Below are positions 17,647-26,365 of a DNA stretch of 64,000 nucleotides, piece after piece. The notes under the pieces are model-generated. The model saw only the letters and a program-made list of their open reading frames with translations. It had not been told where the DNA came from and ran no database searches. The first letter of the stretch is position 1; each line of letters opens with the position of its first letter. Location: positions 62,001 to 126,000 of the forward strand of contig NZ_CALIST010000022.1 of the NCBI RefSeq assembly GCF_938041645.1, read 5' to 3'. The translations under genes were made by a program, and so were the position numbers. This DNA is from an uncultured Campylobacter sp. Its GTDB lineage: Bacteria; Campylobacterota; Campylobacteria; Campylobacterales; Campylobacteraceae.

Positions 17647-17878
17647 TGACGAAAAAATCGCCGAGCAGGACCTCATCTACGAGATCAACATCCTGCTTGA
17701 CGCGATGCTGCTTTATGCGGGCGTGAAGCGCGAGCGGCTCGCCGACGCGGCGCAGCTGTATATCGAAAACATCGATACGGTGCTTGCGAACTCGGACGCT
17801 AGCGGCGCGGACGAGGTGATCGCCGTGGTCGAGTTTTTGCGTAGCAAACACGCAGAGTTATTTGAAAATAAGGGCTAG
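17636..17878 (+). CDS. Small conserved-looking acidic protein, function unknown
   Basis: 80 aa, overlapping the DHH gene by 11 bp, with an SD (aaaggaagaag) inside that gene. It is predicted helical and acidic (EQDLIYEINILLDAMLLYAG; IAVVEFLRSKHAELFE) and lacks the filler composition seen in spurious ORFs nearby. I do not recognise the family. Its position suggests cotranslation with the DHH phosphoesterase. Confidence 0.7.
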   Translation: MKTNDEKIAEQDLIYEINILLDAMLLYAGVKRERLADAAQLYIENIDTVLANSDASGADEVIAVVEFLRSKHAELFENKG

Positions 17879-18956
17879 CTCGCGAAATTTTAAGTGAAAT
17901 TTTGCGAGATAAAATTTTGCGAAGCGCAAACTATGCGGAGTAAAATTTCATTTAGCGCGGAAATTTATGGAGCGATAAATCCGCGAGATAAAATTTTGCG
18001 AAATAGAATTTCTAAAATACGGAATGCGAAATACGGAATTTTGCGGACTTAGGCTTAAAATTTTAAAATTTAGCAAGCAGGCTTTGCAAATAAAATTTTA
18101 AGGCATGGCAGTTGCAGAATTTAATTTTAAAATTTTATGCCGTCAAACAAGAGCAAAATTTCAAGGCCTGGAATTTACGCTAAGAAATTCCGCGCAATAG
18201 CAAATTTAAAATTTTAAGTGCATTTTGCGGCACGGAATTTCGCAAAAAATTTTAGACAACGCGGGGCAGCTCTGCGTAAAATTCTAATCTAGGTTTCGCG
18301 AGGAATTTGCATCAAAACTCCGCGCGGAATTTTGCGCTCAACTAAGGCGCAAAATTCAAATATAAAGGCGCACTCTCCGCTTGCCGATGCGGTACAAAGA
18401 GTGCGCTGATCGTGGATTTTAAATTTAAAAGCACGATTCTGCCGTCTAAGATCAAAAAATGGCGTAGCGTCTAAGCTTGCCAATAATGACAAAGCTCGCT
18501 TTGAAAGAAAAAGAGAATTTTATCTGCAAAAGTGCAGAGATGGCATTTTAAGATACTTTTGTTGTTTCTAAGCAAAATAGGTCTGCTGCCAGAGGTTTTT
18601 AAATAAGCGCGCTTGATAAAATATTATCGCTAGATATGACGCAGGTGTAGGTAAGTATGCGCGCCGCGGCAAAATTAAAACGAACGCAGCGCTCTATCGC
18701 CGCAAAACCAGGCATTGTAAAATAAAAAAGCTTGGGCAGGGCGCTAAGAAGTAAAATGTCGCGAAATAAGACGTCTACAAAGCAAAGTGCTTATAAGATG
18801 AAGCGTCGTAAAATAGAATAGAAAGCAACGTGTCGATAAAATAGACACCGTGAAGCAGAATTTTGTAGCAGTAACGCGGAACGCGATTAAATTTTAAGCA
18901 GGCGTCGCGCTAAATTTTGAAATTTTATGAATTTAAAACTTTATGAAAGGATATAA
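17879..18956. other. 1.08-kb RAATTY-rich intergenic stretch
   Basis: No gene is seen. In 17881-18240 I count 19 AAATTT/GAATTT/AAATTC-type (RAATTY) words by eye, about one per 19 bp, interspersed with gcg-rich linkers. The remainder to 18956 is less dense. A short ORF at 18289-18492 (minus) has filler composition and is not called. Confidence 0.75.
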
Positions 18957-20150
18957 ATGAAAAAGATTTTTTTGTTTGCATGTCTCATGCTTTTGGGCTC
19001 GCAGCTTTTCGGCGACGATAAGGTTTATCGCCTAAGACTTGCTAGTACGTGGGAGGCGACTACGCCCGTTTTGGGCGCTGCTGCTGAGGATTTTAAAAAC
19101 TATGCCGAAAGCCTTAGCGGTGGTAGGCTTCAGATCCGCATCGATACGCCGAGCAAGCACAAGGCAAGCTTTGGCATATTCGACTTCGTCAAAAGCGGGC
19201 AATACGATCTAGGATATACTTCGCTTTATTACTATAAAGGCAAAGACGCCAAAACTATGCTCTGGACGGCAGTGCCTTTCGGTATGACTACTGATGAGCA
19301 GCACGCGTGGTATTACTATGGTGGTGGGCGAGAGCTGAATGATAAGATGTTCGCGCAATACGGCATGAAGACCTTTTTGATGGGATCTACCGGCATGCAA
19401 ATGGGCGGCTGGTTTAAAAAAGAGATCAACTCGGTCGCAGATTTGCAAGGGCTTAAATTCCGCATACCGGGGCTAGGCGGAGAGGTGATGAGTAAGCTAG
19501 GTGCTACTATAAACACGGTGCCTACGGGCGAGCTATTTATGGCGTTAGAAATGGGTACGATCGACGCGGTCGAGTGGGTAAGCCCTGTCTATGATATGCC
19601 GCTTGGATTTCACAAAGTGGCTAAATACTACTACACAGGCTGGCAAGAGCCTATGGGAGACTGCCAGCTGCTGGTAAATCAAAAGGCGCTAGAGAAGCTG
19701 CCTGCGGATCTTCAAGCGATCTTAGAGGCTGCAGCAAGACTTGCCGGAGAGAACTTCCAAAATAAGGGTTTTTACGAAAACGCTCGCATTTGGGCGGAGC
19801 TAAAAGCGCAGTTTCCGGATGTGCAGGTGCGCGACTTCCCTGCAGACGTGATAGCCGCGCTTAAAAAAGCAACGAATGAAATCTTAGACGAAGAAGCGGC
19901 GAAAGATCCGATGTTTAAAGAGATCCTAGACAGCCAGCGCGCGTTTTTGAAAATCGGTAGAGAATGGAACAAAATAAGCACCGTAGCCTACATAAATAAC
20001 GTAAGCGGCATCGCGGGCGAAAGTGCAGCAAATCCAATCTCCGCAAGCCCTAGCGGTACGACAAGCTCAGCTTCTGCAAGCAGCGAAAATCACGGCGCTG
20101 CGAGCGATTCTAATGCGACGGACGGCAAAAATTTAGGAGCGACAAAGTAA
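18957..20150 (+). CDS. TRAP-type transporter substrate-binding protein (DctP family)
   Basis: 397 aa. The signal peptide MKKIFLFACLMLLGSQLFG precedes a DctP domain: LRLASTWEATTPVLG near residue 27, GMQMGGWFKKE, LKFRIPGLGGEVMSKLGA and VPTGELFMALEMGTIDAVEWV, with the Arg that usually binds the carboxylate in the FRIPG strand. It binds an organic acid or similar anion in the periplasm. No DctQ/DctM membrane subunits occur in this window. The last ~45 residues are a Ser/Ala/Thr/Asn-rich tail outside the fold, and its DNA is echoed after the stop codon. SD aaaggatataa. Confidence 0.9.
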   Translation: MKKIFLFACLMLLGSQLFGDDKVYRLRLASTWEATTPVLGAAAEDFKNYAESLSGGRLQIRIDTPSKHKASFGIFDFVKSGQYDLGYTSLYYYKGKDAKTMLWTAVPFGMTTDEQHAWYYYGGGRELNDKMFAQYGMKTFLMGSTGMQMGGWFKKEINSVADLQGLKFRIPGLGGEVMSKLGATINTVPTGELFMALEMGTIDAVEWVSPVYDMPLGFHKVAKYYYTGWQEPMGDCQLLVNQKALEKLPADLQAILEAAARLAGENFQNKGFYENARIWAELKAQFPDVQVRDFPADVIAALKKATNEILDEEAAKDPMFKEILDSQRAFLKIGREWNKISTVAYINNVSGIAGESAANPISASPSGTTSSASASSENHGAASDSNATDGKNLGATK

Positions 20151-20235
20151 AACAGCGGGCGCTGCGAGCGATAAAAATAAGGTGCGACGAACAGATCTGG
20201 CACAATAAGTAGCTCAGGAGCGACAAGCGGCAGAA
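20094..20235 (+). repeat. Degenerate tandem duplication across the dctP stop codon
   Basis: The 15-mer ggcgctgcgagcgat occurs at 20094-20108 (coding) and again at 20158-20172 (after the stop). A second pair, ggagcgacaaagta / ggagcgacaagcgg, follows each copy. Coding tail and flanking non-coding DNA therefore share an origin. Confidence 0.7.
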
Positions 20236-21123
20236 ATTTTAACTATTTTTGCATAAAGTAAATGGAATTCTGCCGCAGCAGCTTTAGCACAATAGCTTCA
20301 ATGCCGGAGCCCAGTTCATAAATCTCATCCGCAAGCAGGCAGAAGCTTTGGCGCAATAGCTTTAACATCGCAAGCAGCGCGATCTAGCGCAGCAAAGGGC
20401 CCCCACGTGAAATAGAACGCCAAAAACACGCGATGAAACAAAATTTTAAAAATTGTGAATTCCAAGCACGGCGGAATTCGGAATTTTAAATCTAAAATTT
20501 TAAAATCAAAATTTATGGATTTCAGACGGAGCGCGAAACTACTCCAGTTATGCTAGAAACCGGCATTTGCGACCATTAAGACTAAAAGCCGCGTCTAGCA
20601 TTTTAAAAAGCCTATGAGCCTTTTGCATTCATCTATCAAAATCACAAAAATCGCATTTGCGTTATTAAAATTGCAGCGCTACTTGGCAATATAGGCTAAT
20701 TCGCATAAAATTAGCCTACGCGCGTTAAAATTTAATCAATAATGTAATTTGGTAAGATTCGCCGCGATAAAATAGTCTTATTATCATGCTTATCTTTAAA
20801 ATTTACTCCATTGCGCCGCTCTTATTGAGACTAAATTTATTAGGATTTGATAAATCGCGAATGCCCGGTCTCTGCCGCCGCATCTATTAAATGAAATAGC
20901 AGATAAATTTCTATGCCCTCTTATCGATAGTGCAACTACGCAAAAAAGCGTATTAATACCGCGAAATTTATTGAATTCTTGAAATTTTTGATCTTTAAAA
21001 TATCGCAAGACGGCTAGATCGCTAAAAATTTCATATTATTTGGATTGTTCATACTATTTGAATTGATTGTTAAAAAGTAGATTCGGAAGCGTAGCCCCCG
21101 AATCTACGGATAAGATTAAATTC
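20151..21123. other. 973-bp intergenic stretch
   Basis: It begins with a degenerate repeat of the dctP 3' end. It contains an 8-bp inverted repeat (TAGGCTAA at 20692-20699 with TTAGCCTA at 20711-20718, 11-nt loop, no T run) and ends with the fdhA terminator. I see no gene. A 70-codon minus ORF at 20796-21008 has no support. Confidence 0.6.
21071..21107 (-). terminator. Rho-independent terminator of fdhA
   Basis: The perfect 10-bp stem gtagattcgg (21077-21086) / ccgaatctac (21098-21107) has an 11-nt loop. On the minus strand it is followed by CTTTTTAAC. It starts 16 bp after the fdhA stop. Confidence 0.88.
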
Positions 21124-23391
21124 TTAGAATTTAATCGGATGGTGGTGGAAGTCGTCGTAAACGACTTTATTGGTTTGAAATTTAATGCGCTTAAGCTCGC
21201 GGATACGCAAAAATTCCTCTTCATCGATCTTTTTAATCTGAATCGCCGCCTTAAACGTAGGCGTTTTGGCGATTAGATCCCAGCCGCCGCTCGTTAGCTC
21301 GTTGCAGCAGCTCTCCCAGTAGTGATAAGACATCTGAATGATACCATCCATTATACACTCGGTGATGTCCGCCTTGATCGCGATATAGCCGTAGCGGCTC
21401 CACGCGACGATGAAATCGCCCTGTGAAATTCCGTATCGCTCGGCGAGTTTCGGATTCATTTCCGCAATCGGTCCTATCGCGTCGCCACCCTGCTCTACGG
21501 TTTTAGAGCGCCTAGTCATCGCGCCTCCTGCGTACTCGTAAACCTTACGCGTAGTTAGAAGCTGGATAGGGAACTCCTCGTCGGTCTTCTCGTCCACAGA
21601 GCCCGCCATTACAGGATAATCTTTCGGCATATTCATACGCTTTGCGAATTCCTCTTTGGCGCTTTCGATCTTGCTCTTATCATCCACAAATAGAACTGGG
21701 ACGAAATTTCCTTTACCGTCCGGGGTAAAGAATTTCTTATCAAGATACAATGCAGGTCCGCCCATAGAATTCTCATCAGGGCACGGCCAGTGAAGTCCGT
21801 GGTATTTTTTGATACGGTAATAGCTCATTCCGCCGTAGTTGTGCGGAGCTACCCTGCGCACCTCTTCCCAAATCTGCTCTGGAGATTGGAATGTGAAATA
21901 ATCCCCTAGACCTAGGCGTCTGGCAAGCTCGCAGATGATAGCCCAGTCTTGTCTAGCTTGTCCCGGAGGGGCAACCACAATCTCGCTATGCTGTACGCGG
22001 CGCTCTGCATTAGCATAAGTGCCCTCCTTCTCGCCGCTGCAAGCTCCAGGGAGCACGACATCTGCTTTGCGGCTCGTCTCGGTTAAGAAAATATCTTGGA
22101 TCACATACATCTCTACCTGCGAAATCGCGCGCAAGAAGTGGTTTGCGTTCGGATCGGTCATAACCGGGTTTTCGCCCATCGTCCAGAAGAATTTTACCCT
22201 ACCATCAAGAATTGCGTCAGGCACTTCGGTTTTATGAATGCCGATCTTGCCATTTAGATGACCTTTTGGTAAATTCCACTGGCGCTCAAACCAATCACGG
22301 GCACTTTCGTCGGTTACAGCTTTATAACCGGTAAATACGTTAGGAAGCATTCCCATATCGCAGCAGCCTTGGACGTTTTCTTGTCCGCGGATCGGTAGAT
22401 CGCCGCTTCCAAGCTCACCTACATTGCCCGTTACGAGCATTAAATTTGAAATGTCGCAGACTGCGCCCACGCCGTGGTTGAAGTGAGTTACACCCATTCC
22501 GTGCGTGATGACCGCAGGTCGCGTAGTAGCGTAAATTCTAGCCGCTTTTCTAATATCTTCAGCGTTTAACCTTGTGTATTTAGCTACGGCCTCAGGCGAA
22601 TAATCCTTAACCGCCTCTTTTACATATTCAAAACCCTTGGTGTATTTCTCAACGAATTCTTGATTTACCAAATTCTCGTCGATAATAGCATGGATTAAAG
22701 CGTTTATAACCGGGATATTGTGCTCCGGCTCAAGTTGGAGGTGGATATCTGCGCGATTTGCAAATTCCGTCTTAACCGGGTCAATGACGATGAGTTTGGC
22801 GCCTCTGTTTAACGCTCTTTGAACGTGCATAGCTACGATCGGATGACCATTTTCCGGGTTTGAGCCGATCATCATAATGCAGTTGCTGTGAGTTCCGATC
22901 TCCGTGAAGCTATTTGTAGCCGCTCCGTTTCCGATTGTTTTAGCAAGTCCTGCTACTGTCGGAGCGTGTCAAATGCGCGCGCAGTGATCGATATTATTCG
23001 TGCCTAAAATTCTAAGTAGTTTTTGTGCTACGTAGTTATCCTCATGGGTGCAGCGTGCGGAATAGTTTCCCGCTATCGCGTCGGCGCCGTATTTTTCTTT
23101 AACTTCGAGCATCTTTTTAGCAACCAAATCAAGCGCTTCGTCCCAGCTAGCCTCGACCAAATCGCCGTCTTTACTAAATTTGCCATTCTTTTTACGAATT
23201 AGCGGAGTAGTAAGCCTATCTCTAGAGCCTACGTAATTCCATCCGTAATAACCTTTCAAACATAAACAACCTTGATTTACGGGGTTGTCGCTTACGCCGG
23301 TTGCGGATTTGATATAATTGTCTTCCGCAGTCAGCTCGATTTGACAGCCTGTGCCACAATAAGGGCATATGACCTTGCCTTTATTCGCCAT
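21124..23391 (-). CDS. fdhF: Selenocysteine-containing formate dehydrogenase H, catalytic subunit
   Basis: 755 aa if the in-frame UGA at 22971-22969 is read as selenocysteine (Sec141). Context HCARI-U-HAPTVAGLA matches the E. coli FdhF active site. The N-terminal [4Fe-4S] motif is CPYCGTGC at residues 9-16, with a fourth Cys in NQGCLCLKG, followed by the bis-MGD molybdopterin domains (MMIGSNPENGHP; DLPIRGQENVQG) and the C-terminal dinucleotide-binding domain. It oxidises formate to CO2 and feeds electrons to HyfA. The start at 23391 (MANKGKVICPYCG) has SD aaggagaaa; an upstream in-frame start at 23451 lies in the promoter. It is divergent from hyfA. Confidence 0.95.
22921..22971 (-). promoter_or_regulatory. 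Sec UGA codon and bacterial SECIS-like hairpin
   Basis: On the minus strand the UGA (22971-22969) is followed after two bases by CGCTCCG (22966-22960), which pairs perfectly with CGGAGCG (22927-22921). Inside is a small AGCA/TGCT hairpin with a GGACT loop (22954-22942). This is the place and size expected of a SelB-binding SECIS element, downstream of and close to the UGA. Sequence shows the pairing; SelB binding is inferred. Confidence 0.75.
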
Positions 23392-23450
23392 ATTTTCTCC
23401 TTTCGAAAATACTAAACATGCAAAATTACCATATATGCAATTTCGGCACA

Positions 23451-23456
23451 ATTATA
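23451..23456 (-). promoter_or_regulatory. -10 box of fdhF promoter
   Basis: TATAAT on the minus strand, about 60 bp upstream of the fdhF ATG at 23391. A transcript from here would begin near 23445, which excludes the alternative start codon at 23451. Confidence 0.55.
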
Positions 23457-23526
23457 TAAATTCTTACCTAAAATAAAATTGAAATTTTGTCTTAAGCTAA
23501 AAGAATTTTTTCAATTATAATTAGGA

Positions 23527-23555
23527 GTAATTTGGGGTAATTTAAGTAGTAATTT
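23527..23555 (+). repeat. Three GTAATTT direct repeats in the fdhF-hyfA regulatory region
   Basis: GTAATTT occurs at 23527-23533, 23537-23543 and 23549-23555, with starts 10 and 12 bp apart, close to one DNA turn. They lie between the two divergent promoters. They could be an operator for a regulator that binds in phase. Confidence 0.5.
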
Positions 23556-23723
23556 AAATTTTAAAATATACTTTAATAGTGATATACTAGACTTTTTAAG
23601 CAAATAATCAACGAACCTGTTTAAAAAAGAAATTAGTTTTTAAATTTAAGCTTTGAAAGCAAATTTATCAAATAAATTCCAAATATCGTCAGATAAATGA
23701 CGGAATTTTTTTACGGACTTAAA

Positions 23724-23729
23724 TATAAT
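23724..23729 (+). promoter_or_regulatory. -10 box of hyf operon promoter
   Basis: A perfect TATAAT, 56 bp before the hyfA ATG. No good -35 is visible. No other consensus -10 box is nearer to hyfA. Confidence 0.6.
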
Positions 23730-23785
23730 TACACCAAAATTTTTAGTAAAAAATTTTTAAAATTCCTTAAGTCAAGGAGAAAGGT

Positions 23786-24385
23786 ATGAAACAACATAAA
23801 TTTGTAATCTGCGATTACAAACGATGTATCGGTTGCACGACGTGCATGGCAGCCTGTTACTCAAGTGCCTACGAGCGCGGTAAGCTTGCTAAATCGCGAC
23901 TTACCGTGCTTAGACAGGCTTACGGCGTTATGCCTACGCAGTGCAGGCAGTGCGATGACGGACCATGCGCAAACGTCTGTCCTACCGGTGCACTTCGCTT
24001 CGATAATAACTATATCGAATTACACGAAGAAATTTGCATCGGATGCAAGATGTGTACGCTCGCCTGTCCTTATGGCGCGATCAGCTCGAATGCCGAGCTT
24101 ATGCCGTCAGTAAATTATGCGGTCGAGCCGAAGTATTATCTCGAGATCGAAAGCCAAGCGGGCGCCAAAAGCACCGCCATCAAATGCGATCTATGCAACG
24201 GACGCGAGAACGGTCCTGCATGCGTCGAGGTTTGCCCAACTAGCGCTATCATTATGATAGATCCTAAAGAAGGTAAGCATAAATTGGGCTTTGCGATAGA
24301 CTACGATGCGGCTAATGCTTTTGCAAAAGACGTATTAAACGGCGAAATCAGTTGCGTCGCCAAAAAAGAAGGAGGCGCAAAATGA
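23786..24385 (+). CDS. hyfA: Hydrogenase-4 electron-transfer subunit, 4x[4Fe-4S]
   Basis: 199 aa, close to HyfA/HycB. Four cluster motifs are visible: CIGCTTCMAACY (about 16-27), CRQCDDGPCANVCPTGAL (about 53-70), CIGCKMCTLACPYGAI (about 83-98) and CDLC with CVEVCPTSAI (about 133-155). It passes electrons from formate dehydrogenase H to the hydrogenase. SD caaggagaaag. It is the first gene of the hyf operon and overlaps hyfB by 4 bp. Confidence 0.93.
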   Translation: MKQHKFVICDYKRCIGCTTCMAACYSSAYERGKLAKSRLTVLRQAYGVMPTQCRQCDDGPCANVCPTGALRFDNNYIELHEEICIGCKMCTLACPYGAISSNAELMPSVNYAVEPKYYLEIESQAGAKSTAIKCDLCNGRENGPACVEVCPTSAIIMIDPKEGKHKLGFAIDYDAANAFAKDVLNGEISCVAKKEGGAK

Positions 24386-26355
24386 TAAGCGTCTATACTT
24401 TATTTATCGTCAGTGCAGTAATTAGTATCCTTTTATACTGCGCTCCAAAAACTGCCGTTAAGGTAGGATTTGGATTAGGTGCTATCAGCTGTTTTTATGC
24501 GATGTGTCATTTCGTAGCCAATATGGGCGTAAGCGATAGCTTCGTTTTGGGCGGCACTTTCTTATATGCGCCAAAATTTGCTTTAAGCCCGCTTGGAAAT
24601 TTCTTCAGCTTCGTAGTCGTTTTTATAGGCTTTGCAAGCAGCGTTTACGGTATGAGCTACGCCGAGGAATATATCGGAAAGGCAAATATCGGCGTTTTTG
24701 CATGTTTATTTAATACCTTCATCTTATCTATGCTTTTAGTCATCAGTGCGGATAATGTATTTTGCTTCGCTGTTTTATGGGAGCTTATGACGCTAATCTC
24801 GTCATTTTTAATCATAGTAAACGATGGCAAAGGCACGCTCAAAGCCGTTATGGTATATCTAGGTATAGCGCAGATCGGTGCATTTTGTATCACCTGTGGA
24901 TTACTTATCATTGCAAACTACGCAGGCAGCTTCGAATTTGCGGAGTGGGGAAAAGTAAATATGCCGATGGGCGCTTCCGTGGCTGCTTTCGTGCTATTTT
25001 TGGTCGGCTTCGGCTCAAAAGCGGGAATGTGGCCTTTTCACGTTTGGCTACCGCAAGCTCACCCTGCGGCTCCATCGAACGTCTCTGCGCTGATGAGCGG
25101 CGTTATGATTAAAGTAGCGCTCTTTACGCTTGTTAAATTTACACTATTTTTACCACTAAGCATTTATTTTGGGCTTGCAGTTTTGATCCTAGGAGCAGCC
25201 AGCTCGCTTTTTGGCGTTTTATACGCGTTGTGCCAGCACGACTTTAAAGCGCTTCTTGCATACCACTCGGTTGAAAATATCGGCATTATCTTGCTGGGTC
25301 TTGGCACCGGAATTTACGGCGTCGCAGCAGGCAATGTAACGCTAGCCGCAGTCGGATTTTTAGCAGGTTGCTACCACGTAGTAAATCACGCGATATTCAA
25401 AGGCTTGCTATTCTTATGTGCAGGCTCTGTAATCCACGCTACTCATACGCAGAATATGGACGTGCTAGGAGGGCTAGCAAAAAAAATGCCTCTAACCGCT
25501 ATCGGTATGTTTATCGGTATCATGGGTATCGCAGCGCTTCCTCCGGTAAACGGCTTCGTTTCAGAGTGGTTTACCTATCAAGGAATGCTTCAAGGTGCTA
25601 AGGAAAGCGGAATTTTCATTAGATATGCCTTCTCTTTAGCAGTGGTCGCTCTTGCACTCACCGGCGTTTTGGTCGGTATGCACCTTAAGCTTTATGCGGT
25701 AATCTTCGCAGGAACCCCAAGGGATAAAAAAATTTGGGAAAATGCAAAAGAAAGCCCATTAGGAATGGTTTTAGGAATGATCATTTTGATGATAGGCTGC
25801 GTGGGATTTGGTGTAGGCGCACACTTCATAGTCGATTACATCATGCAGGCGGTAAATTCTATCACTTCCAATAGCGGCTATGTCGCAAGCCTAGGCGCTT
25901 CGTCAATCACTTCACCTTTGGGAAGTATCGTTTCAACTCCTCTTATTGCAGTGATTTTGTGTTCTACAATGTTGCTTCCGTTTATCATCCTAGCGGTTAT
26001 GAAAGCAAATCGCGACAAACCTCGTGAGACAGATCCTTGGGCATGCGGTTTTAAATATAGCCCTCGCATGCAGATGACCGGCGGTCCTTTTACCGGCGAT
26101 TTAAGAAAGATTATGGACTGGTTATTTAGAGGTCATAAACGCAGAATAGAGCAAAACGGCTACTTCGGACCGATCGAGTATCACAACCACCCACAAGACA
26201 TTTGGTGGACGATGATTTATCAACCGGTAATCGATTGGAGTAAGAAGATCGCCGATAAGATAGGAATTATTCAAAGCGGCTATGCAAATTTATATACGCT
26301 TTACATCCTAATCTATCTTTGCGCGATACTGGGCGTCGGATATTTCTTGATCTAG
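24382..26355 (+). CDS. hyfB: Hydrogenase-4 membrane subunit B (NuoL/M/N-like)
   Basis: About 657 aa, multi-spanning. The ATG at 24382 (MISVYTLFIVSAVIS) overlaps hyfA by 4 bp and has an aggaggcgc SD; an in-frame start at 24352 would add ten Arg/Lys-rich residues and is less likely. Antiporter-family motifs are visible: WELMTLIS (Glu of TM5), GSKAGMWPFHVWLPQAHPAAPS (near residue 220) and ALLAYHSVENIG. Such subunits form the ion-pumping module of complex I-related hydrogenases. The C-terminal DPWACGFKYSPRMQMTGG region is typical of HyfB. Confidence 0.94.
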   Translation: MISVYTLFIVSAVISILLYCAPKTAVKVGFGLGAISCFYAMCHFVANMGVSDSFVLGGTFLYAPKFALSPLGNFFSFVVVFIGFASSVYGMSYAEEYIGKANIGVFACLFNTFILSMLLVISADNVFCFAVLWELMTLISSFLIIVNDGKGTLKAVMVYLGIAQIGAFCITCGLLIIANYAGSFEFAEWGKVNMPMGASVAAFVLFLVGFGSKAGMWPFHVWLPQAHPAAPSNVSALMSGVMIKVALFTLVKFTLFLPLSIYFGLAVLILGAASSLFGVLYALCQHDFKALLAYHSVENIGIILLGLGTGIYGVAAGNVTLAAVGFLAGCYHVVNHAIFKGLLFLCAGSVIHATHTQNMDVLGGLAKKMPLTAIGMFIGIMGIAALPPVNGFVSEWFTYQGMLQGAKESGIFIRYAFSLAVVALALTGVLVGMHLKLYAVIFAGTPRDKKIWENAKESPLGMVLGMIILMIGCVGFGVGAHFIVDYIMQAVNSITSNSGYVASLGASSITSPLGSIVSTPLIAVILCSTMLLPFIILAVMKANRDKPRETDPWACGFKYSPRMQMTGGPFTGDLRKIMDWLFRGHKRRIEQNGYFGPIEYHNHPQDIWWTMIYQPVIDWSKKIADKIGIIQSGYANLYTLYILIYLCAILGVGYFLI

Positions 26356-26365
26356 GAGGTTTAAG

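Larger units (their letters stand above)
23392..23785. other. 394-bp divergent regulatory region of fdhF and hyfA
   Basis: It is very AT-rich and contains both -10 boxes and a set of three GTAATTT direct repeats, listed separately. I see no clear E. coli-type FhlA site or sigma54 -24/-12 element, so control probably differs from that of E. coli formate hydrogenlyase. Confidence 0.6.

Noticed and set aside
20692..20718. 8-bp inverted repeat as a terminator
   Set aside because: It has no T run on either strand and no gene ending nearby, so it is mentioned only within the intergenic entry.
22969..22971. In-frame TGA in the formate dehydrogenase gene as a sign of a pseudogene
   Set aside because: It sits at the known selenocysteine position, the frame continues perfectly on both sides, and a SECIS-like stem follows.
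23392..23451. Upstream in-frame start of fdhF at 23451 (20 extra residues)
   Set aside because: A TATAAT box overlaps it, the SD aaggagaaa fits the ATG at 23391, and the protein from 23391 starts like FdhF.
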